DNA of 64,000 nucleotides from Sphingobacteriales bacterium 44-61 (GCA_001898405.1 MKTW01000008.1:1-64000), one strand, 5' to 3'. Positions 1 through 10,455 are shown, counted from the stretch's first letter. Program-made: numbers and translations. Notes: generated by a model not told the origin, from the sequence alone.

Positions 1-71
1 CCCGGCTGCCTAAGGCAAACCGGGATATTAATTAAATTTGTCAACCTATTTTAGGACGATACACAGATACA

Positions 72-1415
72 TTAAAATGCTTTCTTCTCTGCCGGCATTT
101 TAGGCGTTTCCTTCTGTGTATACATTGTAGGTGTCACTTTCTTAGGATCACCCTGATACACCCAGGTAATATTATTGATATACTTGTTGAATACAGAATT
201 CAGTTGCTGCAGTGTCACTTTATCTACGTCTTCTTTGATCTGGATCGATCTTTTCCAGTTGCCGTGCAACACTTCATTGGAAGCAAGTGAAGCTGCCTGT
301 GCTTCATTCGTTTCATTACGATAATATATACCGGTAAGGAAGCCGGTCTTTTCATTTTTCAACTCGTCGGCAGTAAAGCCTTCTTTCTTCACCTTGTCAA
401 TTAATCCACGGGCTACTGCAATGTATTTATCAGGCTCGGTGGTGGTTACAGAAAGATTGGCATAAGGTGTAGTGCCACCGCTGAACCAGGCCTGCGGCGC
501 ATACGAAAGACCATGCTTGCTTCTTACTTCCAGGAAATGCCGGCTGGCAAAAATGCTCATGGCCAGTGAAAACGCATTGTAATCAGGCGAGCCGGGTAAT
601 GGGCCGCTGGCAATACCTCTTACATAGTTAGTAGCATTGGCGCGTTCTTCTTCTTTGAATGAATTGGTTGCCGGTGTATAACTTTTCTTTTGCTCAACAA
701 AGGGAGCGCCTGCGGGCACTTTACTCAGCAGGGCTTTTACTTTTTGTTCAATAGTAGCTTTATCGAGATCGGCCACCACTACGATCACCATGCGGGAACG
801 GGTGAAGATGGATTGCCAGTATTTCTTTGTTTCGGCAGATGTCAGCGCTGTAATGGAAGCTACAGTGCCTTGCGGCTCTTTGGCATAATTGGTACCTGCA
901 AAAGCGGTCTGCTTTGCCAGTTTATTGATCGCATTATCAGGGCTTGATTCGCTGGCCCGCAGGTTATTGATCGCATCCTGTTTGATACGGTCAAATTCTT
1001 TCGGATCAAAGCGGGGTGAAGTGAGTGCATCGGTATACAGCGGCCATACTTCATCAAAATCGCTTTTGATACAGTTAAGGCTAAAGGAAGCAAAGTCCAT
1101 TCCGGAGCCACCGCCAACCTGTGCGCTTACTTTATCCAGTTTGTCTTTAAAACTGTTTTTATCATCTTTCATCGTACCGCATTCGGTAAGGGCATTCATA
1201 GCCAGGTTTTCGATACCGGCTTTGGAAGCGGGATAATTTTGCACGCCGCCTTTGATAATGGTTTGTATCACCACTATGTCATTACCACTGGGTTGAACGA
1301 TCACTTTTACCCCATTAATGGTCATATCATAAGGGGAAGCCTGTTTCTGAGCTGAACCGGCAAATGGCAGGGCCAGCGCAACCAGGCATATTGTATATTG
1401 AAATATCTTTTTCAT
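72..1415 (-). CDS. M16 family peptidase-like protein, catalytically inactive partner
   Basis: Predicted periplasmic or outer-membrane-associated M16 (insulinase) family subunit of 447 aa. The start at 1415 (MKKIFQ) is chosen because it begins a clean signal peptide ending near AGSAQ; an in-frame ATG 24 nt upstream gives an unlikely extension. The fold-typical segment GIENLAMNALTE aligns with the GLSHLFEHMFF of the gene just upstream, so the zinc motif HxxEH is replaced by NLAMN and the protein should not bind catalytic zinc. It begins 31 nt after the stop of the active M16 gene and is probably co-transcribed with it. Active/inactive M16 pairs are known to form heterodimers; that these two do so is inference. 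Confidence 0.88.
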   Translation of the reverse strand: MKKIFQYTICLVALALPFAGSAQKQASPYDMTINGVKVIVQPSGNDIVVIQTIIKGGVQNYPASKAGIENLAMNALTECGTMKDDKNSFKDKLDKVSAQVGGGSGMDFASFSLNCIKSDFDEVWPLYTDALTSPRFDPKEFDRIKQDAINNLRASESSPDNAINKLAKQTAFAGTNYAKEPQGTVASITALTSAETKKYWQSIFTRSRMVIVVVADLDKATIEQKVKALLSKVPAGAPFVEQKKSYTPATNSFKEEERANATNYVRGIASGPLPGSPDYNAFSLAMSIFASRHFLEVRSKHGLSYAPQAWFSGGTTPYANLSVTTTEPDKYIAVARGLIDKVKKEGFTADELKNEKTGFLTGIYYRNETNEAQAASLASNEVLHGNWKRSIQIKEDVDKVTLQQLNSVFNKYINNITWVYQGDPKKVTPTMYTQKETPKMPAEKKAF

Positions 1416-1446
1416 CCGTAATAGTTTTAGTTTAACCAATAGAGGC

Positions 1447-2808
1447 TCAGTTCTTGAAGAATTCGTTCACCTTCAGTTGCTTGCTCATATCTTCATTGAT
1501 GATCATGCCAGCAATGTATGGCTTATCAATAATGTATTTTTTGAGATAGTTCTGAATATCTGCACGGGTCACATTCATCAGGTTCTTCATATAATCAGTG
1601 TAATAATCCAGTGAAGCGCTGCACCACCAGAATGTAAGCGTGCTGCTGAGGGCAGAAGGCTTTTCATTGGCGCGGATGAAATTGCGGCGCAGGATATCCT
1701 TTGCAGTTTGAAATTGCTCATCAGTAAAATAATCAGCATCTGCAAAATGGTTCACCTGGTTAAGCACTTCTGCAGTGAATTCTTTCAATTTGCCCGGATT
1801 GGGTACCGCAAGGATCTGGACAGGCCCTACATGCGCTGCTGACTGGTAAGAAACGCCTGCATAGCTGGCCAGTCCTTTATCAACCAGCGCCTGCTGCCAT
1901 TTGGAAGAGTTCAATCCAAGAATAGTAGAGAATACATCAGCAGCCAGCGTGCCAACAGAATCCCTTCTTGTATCGGGCCCTTGCCATACATACATCACAT
2001 AAGGTGTTTGTGCAATGGATGATTCTTTAACGAAGTATTCTGTTTTTTCAATGGGTTTAAATTCAGGGATAGGGTATTTCTCATGGGGATTAAAACCGCT
2101 GCTGGCCCAATCGCCAAAAATTGCTTTGACTTTGGCAAATGCTTCAGCAGGTTTAACATCACCCGTGATCACCAGCAGTGAATTGTTGGGGAAATAGTAT
2201 TTGTCTTTGATCACCATCATTTTTTCCGGTGTGGCTGAATTGATGATATCGTGATCGCCGATCGGATTTTTGCGGGTAAACAGATCGCCCCACACTTTTT
2301 TACCTACTGTGATCCACAACTGGAAATAAGGATCGCTCTCTGCACGCTGAAACTCTCCATCCACTACCGGCCTTTCTTTTTGCATGTCTTCTGTGCGGTA
2401 GATGGGAAAGCGGATCGCTGCATTCATGAATTTCAATCCTGCATTAAGGCTGTCCTTATCAAAAGTGAAGAAGTAGTTCACTCTTTCATCGCCTGTTGTG
2501 CCGTTCCAGATCATGCCCAGCTCTTCCGTGCGTTTGATGAATTTTTCCTGGTCAGGATAATCCTTGTTCGCTTTGAAAAACATATGCTCAAACAAGTGGG
2601 AGAGGCCACTGTATTCAGGCCCTTCTGTATAAGCACCGTTCTTAACGGCGATCTCAATAGTGGCAAGCGGCACTTTATGGTTTTCGATCACGACCACCTC
2701 AAGGCCGTTGTCCAGCTTTTGCCAATAATAATTATCGGGTAGCCGCGGCTGTGAAAATGCAGTTACACTGGTGGCCAGCATTGCTGCTACAAGTAATTTT
2801 TTATTCAT
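1447..2808 (-). CDS. M16 family zinc peptidase, active subunit, secreted
   Basis: Insulinase-like metalloprotease of 453 aa. Zinc ligands are visible as H71-L-F-E74-H75 with a downstream third ligand at E152 in VVDGEFQRAES. The start at 2808 is preferred because MNKKLLVAAMLATSVTAFSQ is a good signal peptide; the open frame runs on to 3021 but would then overlap the neighbouring metalloprotease gene with non-conserved sequence. It is expected to degrade peptides in the periplasm. It lies directly upstream of the zinc-less M16 gene on the same strand, which suggests a two-subunit protease. Confidence 0.92.
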   Translation of the reverse strand: MNKKLLVAAMLATSVTAFSQPRLPDNYYWQKLDNGLEVVVIENHKVPLATIEIAVKNGAYTEGPEYSGLSHLFEHMFFKANKDYPDQEKFIKRTEELGMIWNGTTGDERVNYFFTFDKDSLNAGLKFMNAAIRFPIYRTEDMQKERPVVDGEFQRAESDPYFQLWITVGKKVWGDLFTRKNPIGDHDIINSATPEKMMVIKDKYYFPNNSLLVITGDVKPAEAFAKVKAIFGDWASSGFNPHEKYPIPEFKPIEKTEYFVKESSIAQTPYVMYVWQGPDTRRDSVGTLAADVFSTILGLNSSKWQQALVDKGLASYAGVSYQSAAHVGPVQILAVPNPGKLKEFTAEVLNQVNHFADADYFTDEQFQTAKDILRRNFIRANEKPSALSSTLTFWWCSASLDYYTDYMKNLMNVTRADIQNYLKKYIIDKPYIAGMIINEDMSKQLKVNEFFKN

Positions 2809-2971
2809 AGAAAAAATTTGAACCTGCAATGCAGGTTGGTTAAAGGGATTATTCGGAAGGTACAGAAGTTGGGGAAGCCCCGGAAATAATTCGCCCTTGT
2901 TTTTGCCTTGGAATTTCAGAAAATTTAATAGCGGCGAATAAGCCGGATGCCCGGCTTTTAGCCATGATATT

Positions 2972-3628
2972 TCAGGTAAGACCTGCATGGTCCGGATGCC
3001 AGATACTGCTGAATTCTCCAATAATAGCCTGATTGTTTTTCCAGTCCTGCCGCTGCAGTTTCAATAGAACAATATCCTCTTCTCTTACACGCCGGAATCT
3101 CGGGCTCATGGTGCCTCCATTGGTGTTATCACCAGCCCTGGCGGCAGGGTTATATTGATAGGGAGAATCAACAATGGTACCGCGGGGATACATAATGCCC
3201 GGCACACCAGTTCCCCTTATATCCAGGTTGCCGGGATGATCCAATCCGATCGTATGGCCGTATTCGTGCGCTGCTGTAGTAGAGCCTTCGTATAAATTAT
3301 CGCGTTTGAAATAACCGGTATTGCATCCCAATCCATCTACAAACGAAATATTACCCATGGCAAATTCCTCGATGCGGAAATAATTATTCTTCGGATCAGT
3401 GTTCTCAAATATTTCTTCAGGTGTAATAGCAGGATGGAAATAACCGGTGATCTGAAAAATAAGCCGCAACTCCCTGCCTTTAATACGAACAAGGGCCTGT
3501 GGTTCATTCCACATCATTTCAATCTCTTTCCTGATATACTCCGTAATATCCGCATCGGCGGCATTGCCGTAAGTGATGATATGGGAATGAAGAATGAGCT
3601 GGTCGTTAATGATCTCAGCATGGCCCAT
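2972..3628 (-). CDS. Matrixin/metzincin-like zinc metalloprotease
   Basis: 218-aa protein with the extended metzincin zinc motif H121-EYG-H125-TIGLD-H131 and a downstream Met-turn (GIMYPRG, Met about 146), the hallmarks of matrixin/M10-type peptidases. No signal peptide or prodomain is evident, so where it acts is uncertain. It starts 10 nt after the stop of the fused beta-oxidation gene on the same strand and may be co-transcribed with it. The N-terminal half (KGRELRLIFQITGYF) looks like the beta-sheet core of the catalytic domain. Substrate unknown. Confidence 0.85.
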   Translation of the reverse strand: MGHAEIINDQLILHSHIITYGNAADADITEYIRKEIEMMWNEPQALVRIKGRELRLIFQITGYFHPAITPEEIFENTDPKNNYFRIEEFAMGNISFVDGLGCNTGYFKRDNLYEGSTTAAHEYGHTIGLDHPGNLDIRGTGVPGIMYPRGTIVDSPYQYNPAARAGDNTNGGTMSPRFRRVREEDIVLLKLQRQDWKNNQAIIGEFSSIWHPDHAGLT

Positions 3629-3638
3629 GATTATCCTT

Positions 3639-6017
3639 TTAGTTCCTTACCGGTTTACCACTTTTCAATACGCTCTGTATCCGCTCCAGGGTTTTCTTTT
3701 CTCCGCAAAGAGAAAGGAATGCTTCCCTTTCCAGGTCGAGCAGGTACTGCTCTGTTACCAATGTAGGTTCGCTCAGATCACCGCCACACATTACATAGGC
3801 CAGTTTCTTTGCTACCACCACATCATGATCTGTTGCATAGTTAGCTCTCCACATGCCGTTGATACCGGCATATAGCGCACCCAATGCGGAGCGCCCCAGC
3901 ACTTTCACATCTTTACGTTGCACCGGTGTGGTATAGCCGCTGTCGAATATTTCGATCACCGATTTTTTTGCTTCGGCAATACGTCTTCCCTGGTTCATCA
4001 CGATCTCATCGTGCCCCTTGCGGTACACACCAATATTAAACCCTTCTGCTGCAGAAGTGCCTACTTTGGCGGTAGCAATAGTAAGAAAACGATTCTTCAG
4101 GGTAATGGTTTCTGGCTCGTCTTCATGCATTTCATCAGAAGCGCGCAATACAAACTCCTTGGTACCGCCACCTCCGGGTATCAATCCCACACCAAGCTCT
4201 ACCAGCCCTGTATACGTTTCTGCTGCCGGGCAAACTTTATCGGCATGCAGGCTTAATTCGCAAGCTCCTCCCAGTGCCAGCCCATGTGGCGCCACTACTA
4301 CTGGTACTGCTGAATAGCGTGCACGCATCATCGTATTCTGAAACAGGCGGATGGCCATATCCAACTCATCATATTCCTGTTCAATTGCCAACATAAAGAT
4401 CATTCCCACATTGGCACCAGCGGAGAAATTGGCGCCTTCATTGGCGATCACCAAACCCTTGGCTCCTTTTTCTGCTTTGTCGATCGCTGTTTGAATACCG
4501 GATAACACATCACCACCTATACTGCCCATTTTGGTGGACCATTGCAAACCCAACACATCATCTCCCAGGTCGTACAACTTGCAACTGCCGTTTTTCCAAA
4601 CCAGTTTATCCTGGTAATTGCTCATGATGATGAACGACTCACCACCAGGAACCGGTTTATAGGTTTTGGAGGAAGGATCATAACTGAGCTTTCTTCCACT
4701 TTCAATTTTATAGAATGTTTTATTACCAGCAGCCAGCATCTCTTCCACCCATGAAGCAGGCTGATAACCGGCTTCTTTCATGGCTTTCACCGTTTTTTCC
4801 AATCCCAGCACATCCCAGCTTTCAAAAGCGCCGATCTCCCAGCCAAAACCAGCCATCATTGCATCATCCACGCGGTATACTTCATCGCTGATCTCAGGAA
4901 TGCGGTGGGAAATATAGGCAAACAGGCCATAATGGAAATGGCGGTAGAATTCACCTGCCTTGTCGGGACTACCTACCAGCATTTTCAGGCGTTGGTAAAG
5001 ATCATCAACAGGTTTGGCAGCTTCAAGCGAAGCAAATTTTGCTTTAGCCCGTGGTTTATATTCAAAGGTTTTGAGATCGAGTGTATAAATCTCTGATTCC
5101 CCTTTTTCATTTTTGCGTTTGGAGAAGAATCCCTGTCCTGTTTTATCGCCCAGCCAGTTATTCTCTACCATTTTATTCAGCCAGCCAGGAATGATGAATG
5201 AATCACGCGCTTCATCGGATGGGCAATTATCATACACACCTTTAGCAACTTTCACCAATGTATCAATGCCCACTACATCTGCTGTGCGGAAAGTAGCGGA
5301 TTTAGGGCGGCCAATCATAGGCCCGGTCAATGCGTCCACTTCATCAATGTTCAACCCAAGTTTATCCACCAATCCAAATATGGCCATGATGCCATAGACC
5401 CCAATGCGGTTGGCAATAAAAGCAGGCGTGTCTTTACAAAGCACGGTTGTTTTACCCAGGATCAGATCGCCGTAATGCATCAGGAAGCTGATCACTTCAG
5501 GATCTGTATGTGGTGTGGGTATGATCTCCAGCAAACGCAGGTAGCGTGGAGGGTTGAAAAAGTGAGTGCCGCAGAAGTGTTTTTTGAAATCATCAGTTCT
5601 TCCTTCTGCCATCAGGTGAATGGGAATACCGGATGTGTTGGAAGTAACAAGTGTTCCAGGTTTCCGGAACTGTTCCACTTTATCGTAGATCAGTTTTTTT
5701 ATATCGAGTCTTTCCACCACCACTTCAATGATCCAGTCGCAGGAAGCGATGTCCTTCATATTATCATCGAAGTTGCCGGTAGTAATTTTTTTGATCACGT
5801 CTTTATCGTAAACCGGCGATGGATTGCTTTTCACCGCTGCTGTCAATGCATCATTCACGAGTTTATTCCTTTCTGCAGGTTTGGTGCTTTCTGTCGCTTC
5901 TTTAGGCACCATGTCCAACAACAAAACCTGCACGCCCACACCTGCAAAATGACAGGCGATCCTTGATCCCATTACCCCGCTACCAAGTACAGCCACTTTT
6001 TTAATGATCCGGTTCAT
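3639..6017 (-). CDS. 3-hydroxyacyl-CoA dehydrogenase / enoyl-CoA hydratase fusion (FadN/FadB-like)
   Basis: 792-aa bifunctional fatty-acid beta-oxidation enzyme. The N-terminal NAD-binding Rossmann motif is GSGVMGSRIACHF (about residue 11), followed by the 3-hydroxyacyl-CoA dehydrogenase C-terminal domain (TGPMIGRPKSATFRTADVVG). A crotonase-type domain occupies roughly residues 470-700, with VVAPHGLALGGACELSLHAD and ELGVGLIPGGGGTKEF. This order, dehydrogenase first and hydratase second, is that of FadN rather than E. coli FadB. It would hydrate enoyl-CoA and oxidise the L-3-hydroxyacyl-CoA in the cytoplasm. No thiolase or acyl-CoA dehydrogenase gene is adjacent. Confidence 0.93.
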   Translation of the reverse strand: MNRIIKKVAVLGSGVMGSRIACHFAGVGVQVLLLDMVPKEATESTKPAERNKLVNDALTAAVKSNPSPVYDKDVIKKITTGNFDDNMKDIASCDWIIEVVVERLDIKKLIYDKVEQFRKPGTLVTSNTSGIPIHLMAEGRTDDFKKHFCGTHFFNPPRYLRLLEIIPTPHTDPEVISFLMHYGDLILGKTTVLCKDTPAFIANRIGVYGIMAIFGLVDKLGLNIDEVDALTGPMIGRPKSATFRTADVVGIDTLVKVAKGVYDNCPSDEARDSFIIPGWLNKMVENNWLGDKTGQGFFSKRKNEKGESEIYTLDLKTFEYKPRAKAKFASLEAAKPVDDLYQRLKMLVGSPDKAGEFYRHFHYGLFAYISHRIPEISDEVYRVDDAMMAGFGWEIGAFESWDVLGLEKTVKAMKEAGYQPASWVEEMLAAGNKTFYKIESGRKLSYDPSSKTYKPVPGGESFIIMSNYQDKLVWKNGSCKLYDLGDDVLGLQWSTKMGSIGGDVLSGIQTAIDKAEKGAKGLVIANEGANFSAGANVGMIFMLAIEQEYDELDMAIRLFQNTMMRARYSAVPVVVAPHGLALGGACELSLHADKVCPAAETYTGLVELGVGLIPGGGGTKEFVLRASDEMHEDEPETITLKNRFLTIATAKVGTSAAEGFNIGVYRKGHDEIVMNQGRRIAEAKKSVIEIFDSGYTTPVQRKDVKVLGRSALGALYAGINGMWRANYATDHDVVVAKKLAYVMCGGDLSEPTLVTEQYLLDLEREAFLSLCGEKKTLERIQSVLKSGKPVRN

Positions 6018-6104
6018 ATAGCATTTTTAAAATTAGTTAGCTAAACAACTATTTTCGATACCGAAGTTAGGTCTTTTTAAACTATGTAGAAAATGAATAG
6101 TGGG

Positions 6105-9100
6105 TTATTTATGCCGCCGCATATACCGGTTTAGCTGACGTCTGTTCTTTCCCAGTCCCACACTGCTTCCCACCCCGCTAAGGGTGATTTTTACGAGATA
6201 ATTCAATGCAGAGCGGTCGTGTAAACGGATAAAGAAAACCGTTCCTTTTCTATCTGTATTCTTATTCCTCAAAATGGTATTCACCAGTGAATTGACGGCA
6301 CCTCTGAAAAAGGATTTTTTTTCCTGGTTGGGCTTTCCGTTCAATAATACTTTCAGATCGCGGTAAGCCATGACCATTTCTCCATACGCCACCTGGTCAT
6401 TTCCCGTAACATGCATGGTCATTGTGTCAAGATAGCCTGATTTTAACGTTGAGCCGGCCAAAGGCCCCAATGCATGATTCAATACTTTGAGATCGGCTTT
6501 TCCCATTTGTAGCTGCATCACGAAGCCTCCTGCTGTGTCGGTGTATGATCCTTTTGTTTGCAAAGCCGTGAACACTGAATCTTCCAGGTAAGCAGTGGCC
6601 CTTATGGAAAGGCTGTCGGAAGCAGTGGCCCCATAATTACGTATCGAAGTGATCAGTCCATTCAAACGGTTCACATGTATCCAGCCCGATGCTTCTGTTT
6701 TTTCATTATACTCACCGTATTTAACCCAGGCATTCCGAAGCTGCAATGAATCAATGGATATTTTTGCCGGAAACATTTTCAGATGGTCAACAGGAAGCGG
6801 ACGCACAATGCCCGGCTCTCTTGGTAGGCGTTTATCGCGGAAATCATCGAGCCTTGCATCGTTAACTGAAATACTGCGCATGTCAAGGACAGTATCTTTT
6901 AAGAACCGCTCCAGGTTCACTCCATTAATATTGACTCTGCCGGTTTTTACAATGGCATAATCGATCTGGTAGGGATGTGTTTTTACAAAATCTTCCTGGC
7001 TTTGCATCGGCCGGTAAGAAAACGAATCTAAAGAAAGGCCCTGTGTATTCTTATCAAAATTGATATTGTGCCATTCAAACCGGTTATGATTGTTCTGGTA
7101 ATTACCCGTGACCTCTCTCAACGTGAAATTTGTATTGTGTTTTACAAGTTCATACAGGTTCAGCAGAAGTGAAGAGCTGACAGCAAGGTCATTCAGCTTT
7201 GCTGTAACAATAACCAGTTTTCCCGCATTCTTATCGATGCTGTCGAGCACAAAATCCCTGGCAGACAGTTGCGCCAGCTTCCCTTTCCAGTCCCAGGCTC
7301 CTGCTTCATTTTTATGAAATGCGAGTTTTTCTGCTTCTGCTGATAGCTGGCCTTCACGTGTATTGAAAGTTTTTCCTTTTTTATTCCTGAATGAAAAACG
7401 GTTTAGTAAAAAAGATAGCCTGCCGGCCTTAAGACCAGCGCCTTCATTATTCGTCGTTAATTGTTCCAGCTCCAGGAAATTATTATCAGCGCCTTTCCAT
7501 ACCAGCCAGCCTGTTTCATTTTCTTCCTGCTTCCGTATGTAAATATCGGGTTGCTGTATGCGCAGTTTGTCAATACTGATCATTGGCCATTTACCCGGTT
7601 CCTTATCCGTTTCCTCTTCTGCCTCACCCGCCAGGTACATATTTGCCAAAGGCTTGTTGATGGTAAGAGACTGGATCCGGAAATCTTTATTGATCAGGGA
7701 ATTGATATCTGCCACCATATTAGCAGAAGTGATTTGTATACTGACGGAATCACGGTTGCCCTGCTGTGTATACCGGATATTTTCCAGTGAAGAAGGTTGT
7801 TTATCTGTAATATTGAACCGGTCAACCTGTAAAAGAGACCGTTTGTTTTTCAAAGTAAGATCATTACCTGTTGCTGCAAAGCCATCCAGTTGCCATTTCT
7901 TTCCTGCTGTTGAAAAAGCATTGGCTGAAACCGACTGCAGGTAAAGCGAAATATCATTAGGAGGCGAATGAATATTGAGCGTCGTTTTTGATCCATTGAT
8001 ATTTTGGATAATAATATCTCCTGGTTGTTGACGGGAAGAGGATGGCGACTGTGTTGTAATATCCATCGAGGCTTGATCCCATTTTACTCCTCCAAGCAAT
8101 AATTTCTTTTGTTTTTCATCTATCAGCATGGAAAGAATGGAAATATTCTTTGCCTGTATCGCCAGCTGGCCTTTCTTCCTGATATTGATCGATGCGGCTT
8201 TCAGTTGATTACCTGAGCTGGTCAATGCCATATCTTCCAGTTCAGCATCCAGCCCATCCATTGTAAAAGACCCCTTCTGGAATGTCAGCATATTCACAGC
8301 TTGCTGTATGCCTGTAAGATTTCGGGATTTCATCAGCTGCTGAGCTGTAACAAAACTTGTTACATTATCCAGTTGCAGTTTTGCATTATTCCTGAAATCC
8401 AGGTTCAACTGCCCGTTGATGATATTCAGGTTATGTAATTGCAATAACTTATTAACTTCCTGTAAGGCTTTAAAAATATCTCCCGGCTTATCATTCCCGC
8501 TGCGGCTGAGATCGTAATTGATGACGGGTTTATACAGTACGATCTGTTCTGCTTTCAACCGCCTGTCAAACACAAGGTGGTCCCACGACAGTCCATACAA
8601 TTCAAACTGCGGCATGGCGACCCGGTTTACCGATTTTCCATTTTTATATTCTTTATAGGCAAAATTGCTCAGGCTGATACGGTTGTTTATTAAAAGAATA
8701 CTGTCAAACTGTACAGAAAAAGCACTGTCGCGGACAAAATTCTCAGAATTGCGGATGGCCATGGCAAAGCGCTCTACCGTCAATGGCCTGGGTGCATCTT
8801 TTTTGATGCGTAATCCCTGCATCTCAAAATTGTTGTGAGTGGAAACAAAGGAACTGGGATGTCCCAGGCGAACGGTATTGATATCAAAAGAGCCGTTCTC
8901 CACTATCACAAACTTTAATTGCAGATCACCTGTTAATTGTTGCACCAACTCATCCAGCCTGGGTGTATTTACCGTTGGCTCATCATCTTTCAGATTTACA
9001 TTCAATGCAAATCGTGGATTGATGCAATACACGGAATCGGCTTTGATCAGTTCACTCCGATACAAAGTGTCAAAGTCGATATTGGTCATTTTCAACTTGT

Positions 9101-9917
9101 CGAAAAATACTGTGAAGGAGTTATTGCTGCTGTCGCCCTTGTTCGCCGTGATAGTACAACTGTCAAACTCTGCCAGTTTGTGTTGAAGGTTGATACGAAA
9201 ATTGCTGAAGCTAAGCCGGTGCCTTCCGTCCGGGAAAAAGATATCCTGGTGAGTGGTTTGCAGGGCAAGATTATCACTGAAGAGTATTTTATCCCGGCTT
9301 TGCCCCTGTGCACTGTCTACCCGGAGATTGTCCAGGCGGAAATAAATATTGGAGATGGCGACCGGTTTTTCATTAGCGGCAGGATCAGCTTTGTTGACCA
9401 TGGAAAACTTCCCGTTATCAATCTGGAACCTGTCTACTTCCAGTACTTTCAATGCATCACGGATAGAATTGTACACTCTTCCCATTTCCTGGGGAATGGA
9501 AAGAGCTTCTCCATCCTTTTTATTGTCGGGAACACGTAAACTGGTTACTGTGATCACGGGGTTTACCAGTTTCAGCGAATCGATCAGAAATGTTTTTTCA
9601 GCAATGAGCGGGTAAAACTTTTTCAACCGTAATTGTAAACGCTCCACTTCAATGCGGTAATTGTTGGGAGATGTGGAGTCGTCCGTGGTATAGAAAACAG
9701 CTTTCCGGAGCTCCATTCTTTTTTTGAACCAGTTGTAGCTGAATTTTTCCACCTGAAGCTTCAGCTTCCCGTTGGATTGCCGGTTTACCAGCTCAGCAAG
9801 AATATCTTCAGCATGATTTACAAACCAGAAATGAAACCCCAGCAGTATGCCTACCACAGAGCCTGTAACAATGGCGATTATTTTGAGTAGTTTTCGGGAT
9901 ATACCTATTGCCGTCAA
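6105..9917 (-). CDS. Large AsmA/DUF748-like envelope protein
   Basis: 1270-aa protein with one N-terminal membrane anchor (about residues 10-29, LKIIAIVTGSVVGILLGFHF) followed by a very long beta-rich region with repeated patterns such as I.ID.L.L....I and VDRFQIDNGKF. This arrangement is typical of AsmA-like repeating beta-groove proteins, which are implicated in lipid transport between membranes. The C-terminus is short and basic (KNRRQLNRYMRRHK). It is monocistronic, with about 100 nt to each neighbour. Assignment to the AsmA superfamily is by pattern, not by search; the substrate is unknown. Confidence 0.7.
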   Translation of the reverse strand: MTAIGISRKLLKIIAIVTGSVVGILLGFHFWFVNHAEDILAELVNRQSNGKLKLQVEKFSYNWFKKRMELRKAVFYTTDDSTSPNNYRIEVERLQLRLKKFYPLIAEKTFLIDSLKLVNPVITVTSLRVPDNKKDGEALSIPQEMGRVYNSIRDALKVLEVDRFQIDNGKFSMVNKADPAANEKPVAISNIYFRLDNLRVDSAQGQSRDKILFSDNLALQTTHQDIFFPDGRHRLSFSNFRINLQHKLAEFDSCTITANKGDSSNNSFTVFFDKLKMTNIDFDTLYRSELIKADSVYCINPRFALNVNLKDDEPTVNTPRLDELVQQLTGDLQLKFVIVENGSFDINTVRLGHPSSFVSTHNNFEMQGLRIKKDAPRPLTVERFAMAIRNSENFVRDSAFSVQFDSILLINNRISLSNFAYKEYKNGKSVNRVAMPQFELYGLSWDHLVFDRRLKAEQIVLYKPVINYDLSRSGNDKPGDIFKALQEVNKLLQLHNLNIINGQLNLDFRNNAKLQLDNVTSFVTAQQLMKSRNLTGIQQAVNMLTFQKGSFTMDGLDAELEDMALTSSGNQLKAASINIRKKGQLAIQAKNISILSMLIDEKQKKLLLGGVKWDQASMDITTQSPSSSRQQPGDIIIQNINGSKTTLNIHSPPNDISLYLQSVSANAFSTAGKKWQLDGFAATGNDLTLKNKRSLLQVDRFNITDKQPSSLENIRYTQQGNRDSVSIQITSANMVADINSLINKDFRIQSLTINKPLANMYLAGEAEEETDKEPGKWPMISIDKLRIQQPDIYIRKQEENETGWLVWKGADNNFLELEQLTTNNEGAGLKAGRLSFLLNRFSFRNKKGKTFNTREGQLSAEAEKLAFHKNEAGAWDWKGKLAQLSARDFVLDSIDKNAGKLVIVTAKLNDLAVSSSLLLNLYELVKHNTNFTLREVTGNYQNNHNRFEWHNINFDKNTQGLSLDSFSYRPMQSQEDFVKTHPYQIDYAIVKTGRVNINGVNLERFLKDTVLDMRSISVNDARLDDFRDKRLPREPGIVRPLPVDHLKMFPAKISIDSLQLRNAWVKYGEYNEKTEASGWIHVNRLNGLITSIRNYGATASDSLSIRATAYLEDSVFTALQTKGSYTDTAGGFVMQLQMGKADLKVLNHALGPLAGSTLKSGYLDTMTMHVTGNDQVAYGEMVMAYRDLKVLLNGKPNQEKKSFFRGAVNSLVNTILRNKNTDRKGTVFFIRLHDRSALNYLVKITLSGVGSSVGLGKNRRQLNRYMRRHK

Positions 9918-10017
9918 GAGGCGGACATTTTACATGAATTTACTCAAATCCCGCGCATTAAACAACAGTGAAGTGACAAGAGAATGTTAATGGTTGATAG
10001 AGTGTGGTTTTGAAGGT

Positions 10018-10455
10018 TTAAGAGGCAAGCATCTCTTTTTTCAGGAACAGATCTAGCTTACCAGCCCAGAACCCCAGGTCCCTGATAAGATTGATCATTT
10101 CGGTATAATCCATTCCTTCAATATTCCTCTCGGTTACGGCACATAATATCCCTCTCGATTCATCGGCAGTGAGCTTATAACCGAGATAAGTGGCATTGAT
10201 GGCCAATGCGGTTTTATACAGCATGAACTGTTTGGGAATATCCCTTGGTATTGCACAAAGTGGTGACATGCACCGGATAAAGATCTGTTGTTCCTGTTCC
10301 GGGTTCTTTTGTGCAGTCAGGAATACTTCGATGGTAGAACTGCCCTGCACGAAATACCAGGCACCTGTTTGTTCATTGTAAATATCATCAGCATTTACAC
10401 CGATATCAGCGCACAAATGCCGGATGTATTGTTTTACTGTTTCGATAGAGGTCAT
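10018..10455 (-). CDS. YbjN/type III chaperone-like small protein
   Basis: 145-aa soluble protein. The alternating layout (an N-terminal helix, then GAWYFVQGSSTIEVFLTAQ, then IFIRCMSPLCAIP, then helices with ALAINATYLGYKLT) resembles the YbjN / T3SS-chaperone-like fold. The family is thought to act in protein-protein interaction or stress response; the role here is unknown. It follows metG on the same strand by about 80 nt and could be read through from it. Confidence 0.6.
   Translation of the reverse strand: MTSIETVKQYIRHLCADIGVNADDIYNEQTGAWYFVQGSSTIEVFLTAQKNPEQEQQIFIRCMSPLCAIPRDIPKQFMLYKTALAINATYLGYKLTADESRGILCAVTERNIEGMDYTEMINLIRDLGFWAGKLDLFLKKEMLAS

Noticed and set aside
1-24. Hairpin CCCGG...CCGGG at the window edge
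   Set aside because: A short stem with a nested 4-bp stem; no T-run on the minus strand can be seen within the window, so a terminator call is not supported.
8937-9539. 200-aa plus-strand frame inside the AsmA-like gene
   Set aside because: Opposite-strand shadow of a long conserved-style coding sequence; no recognisable features or start signal.
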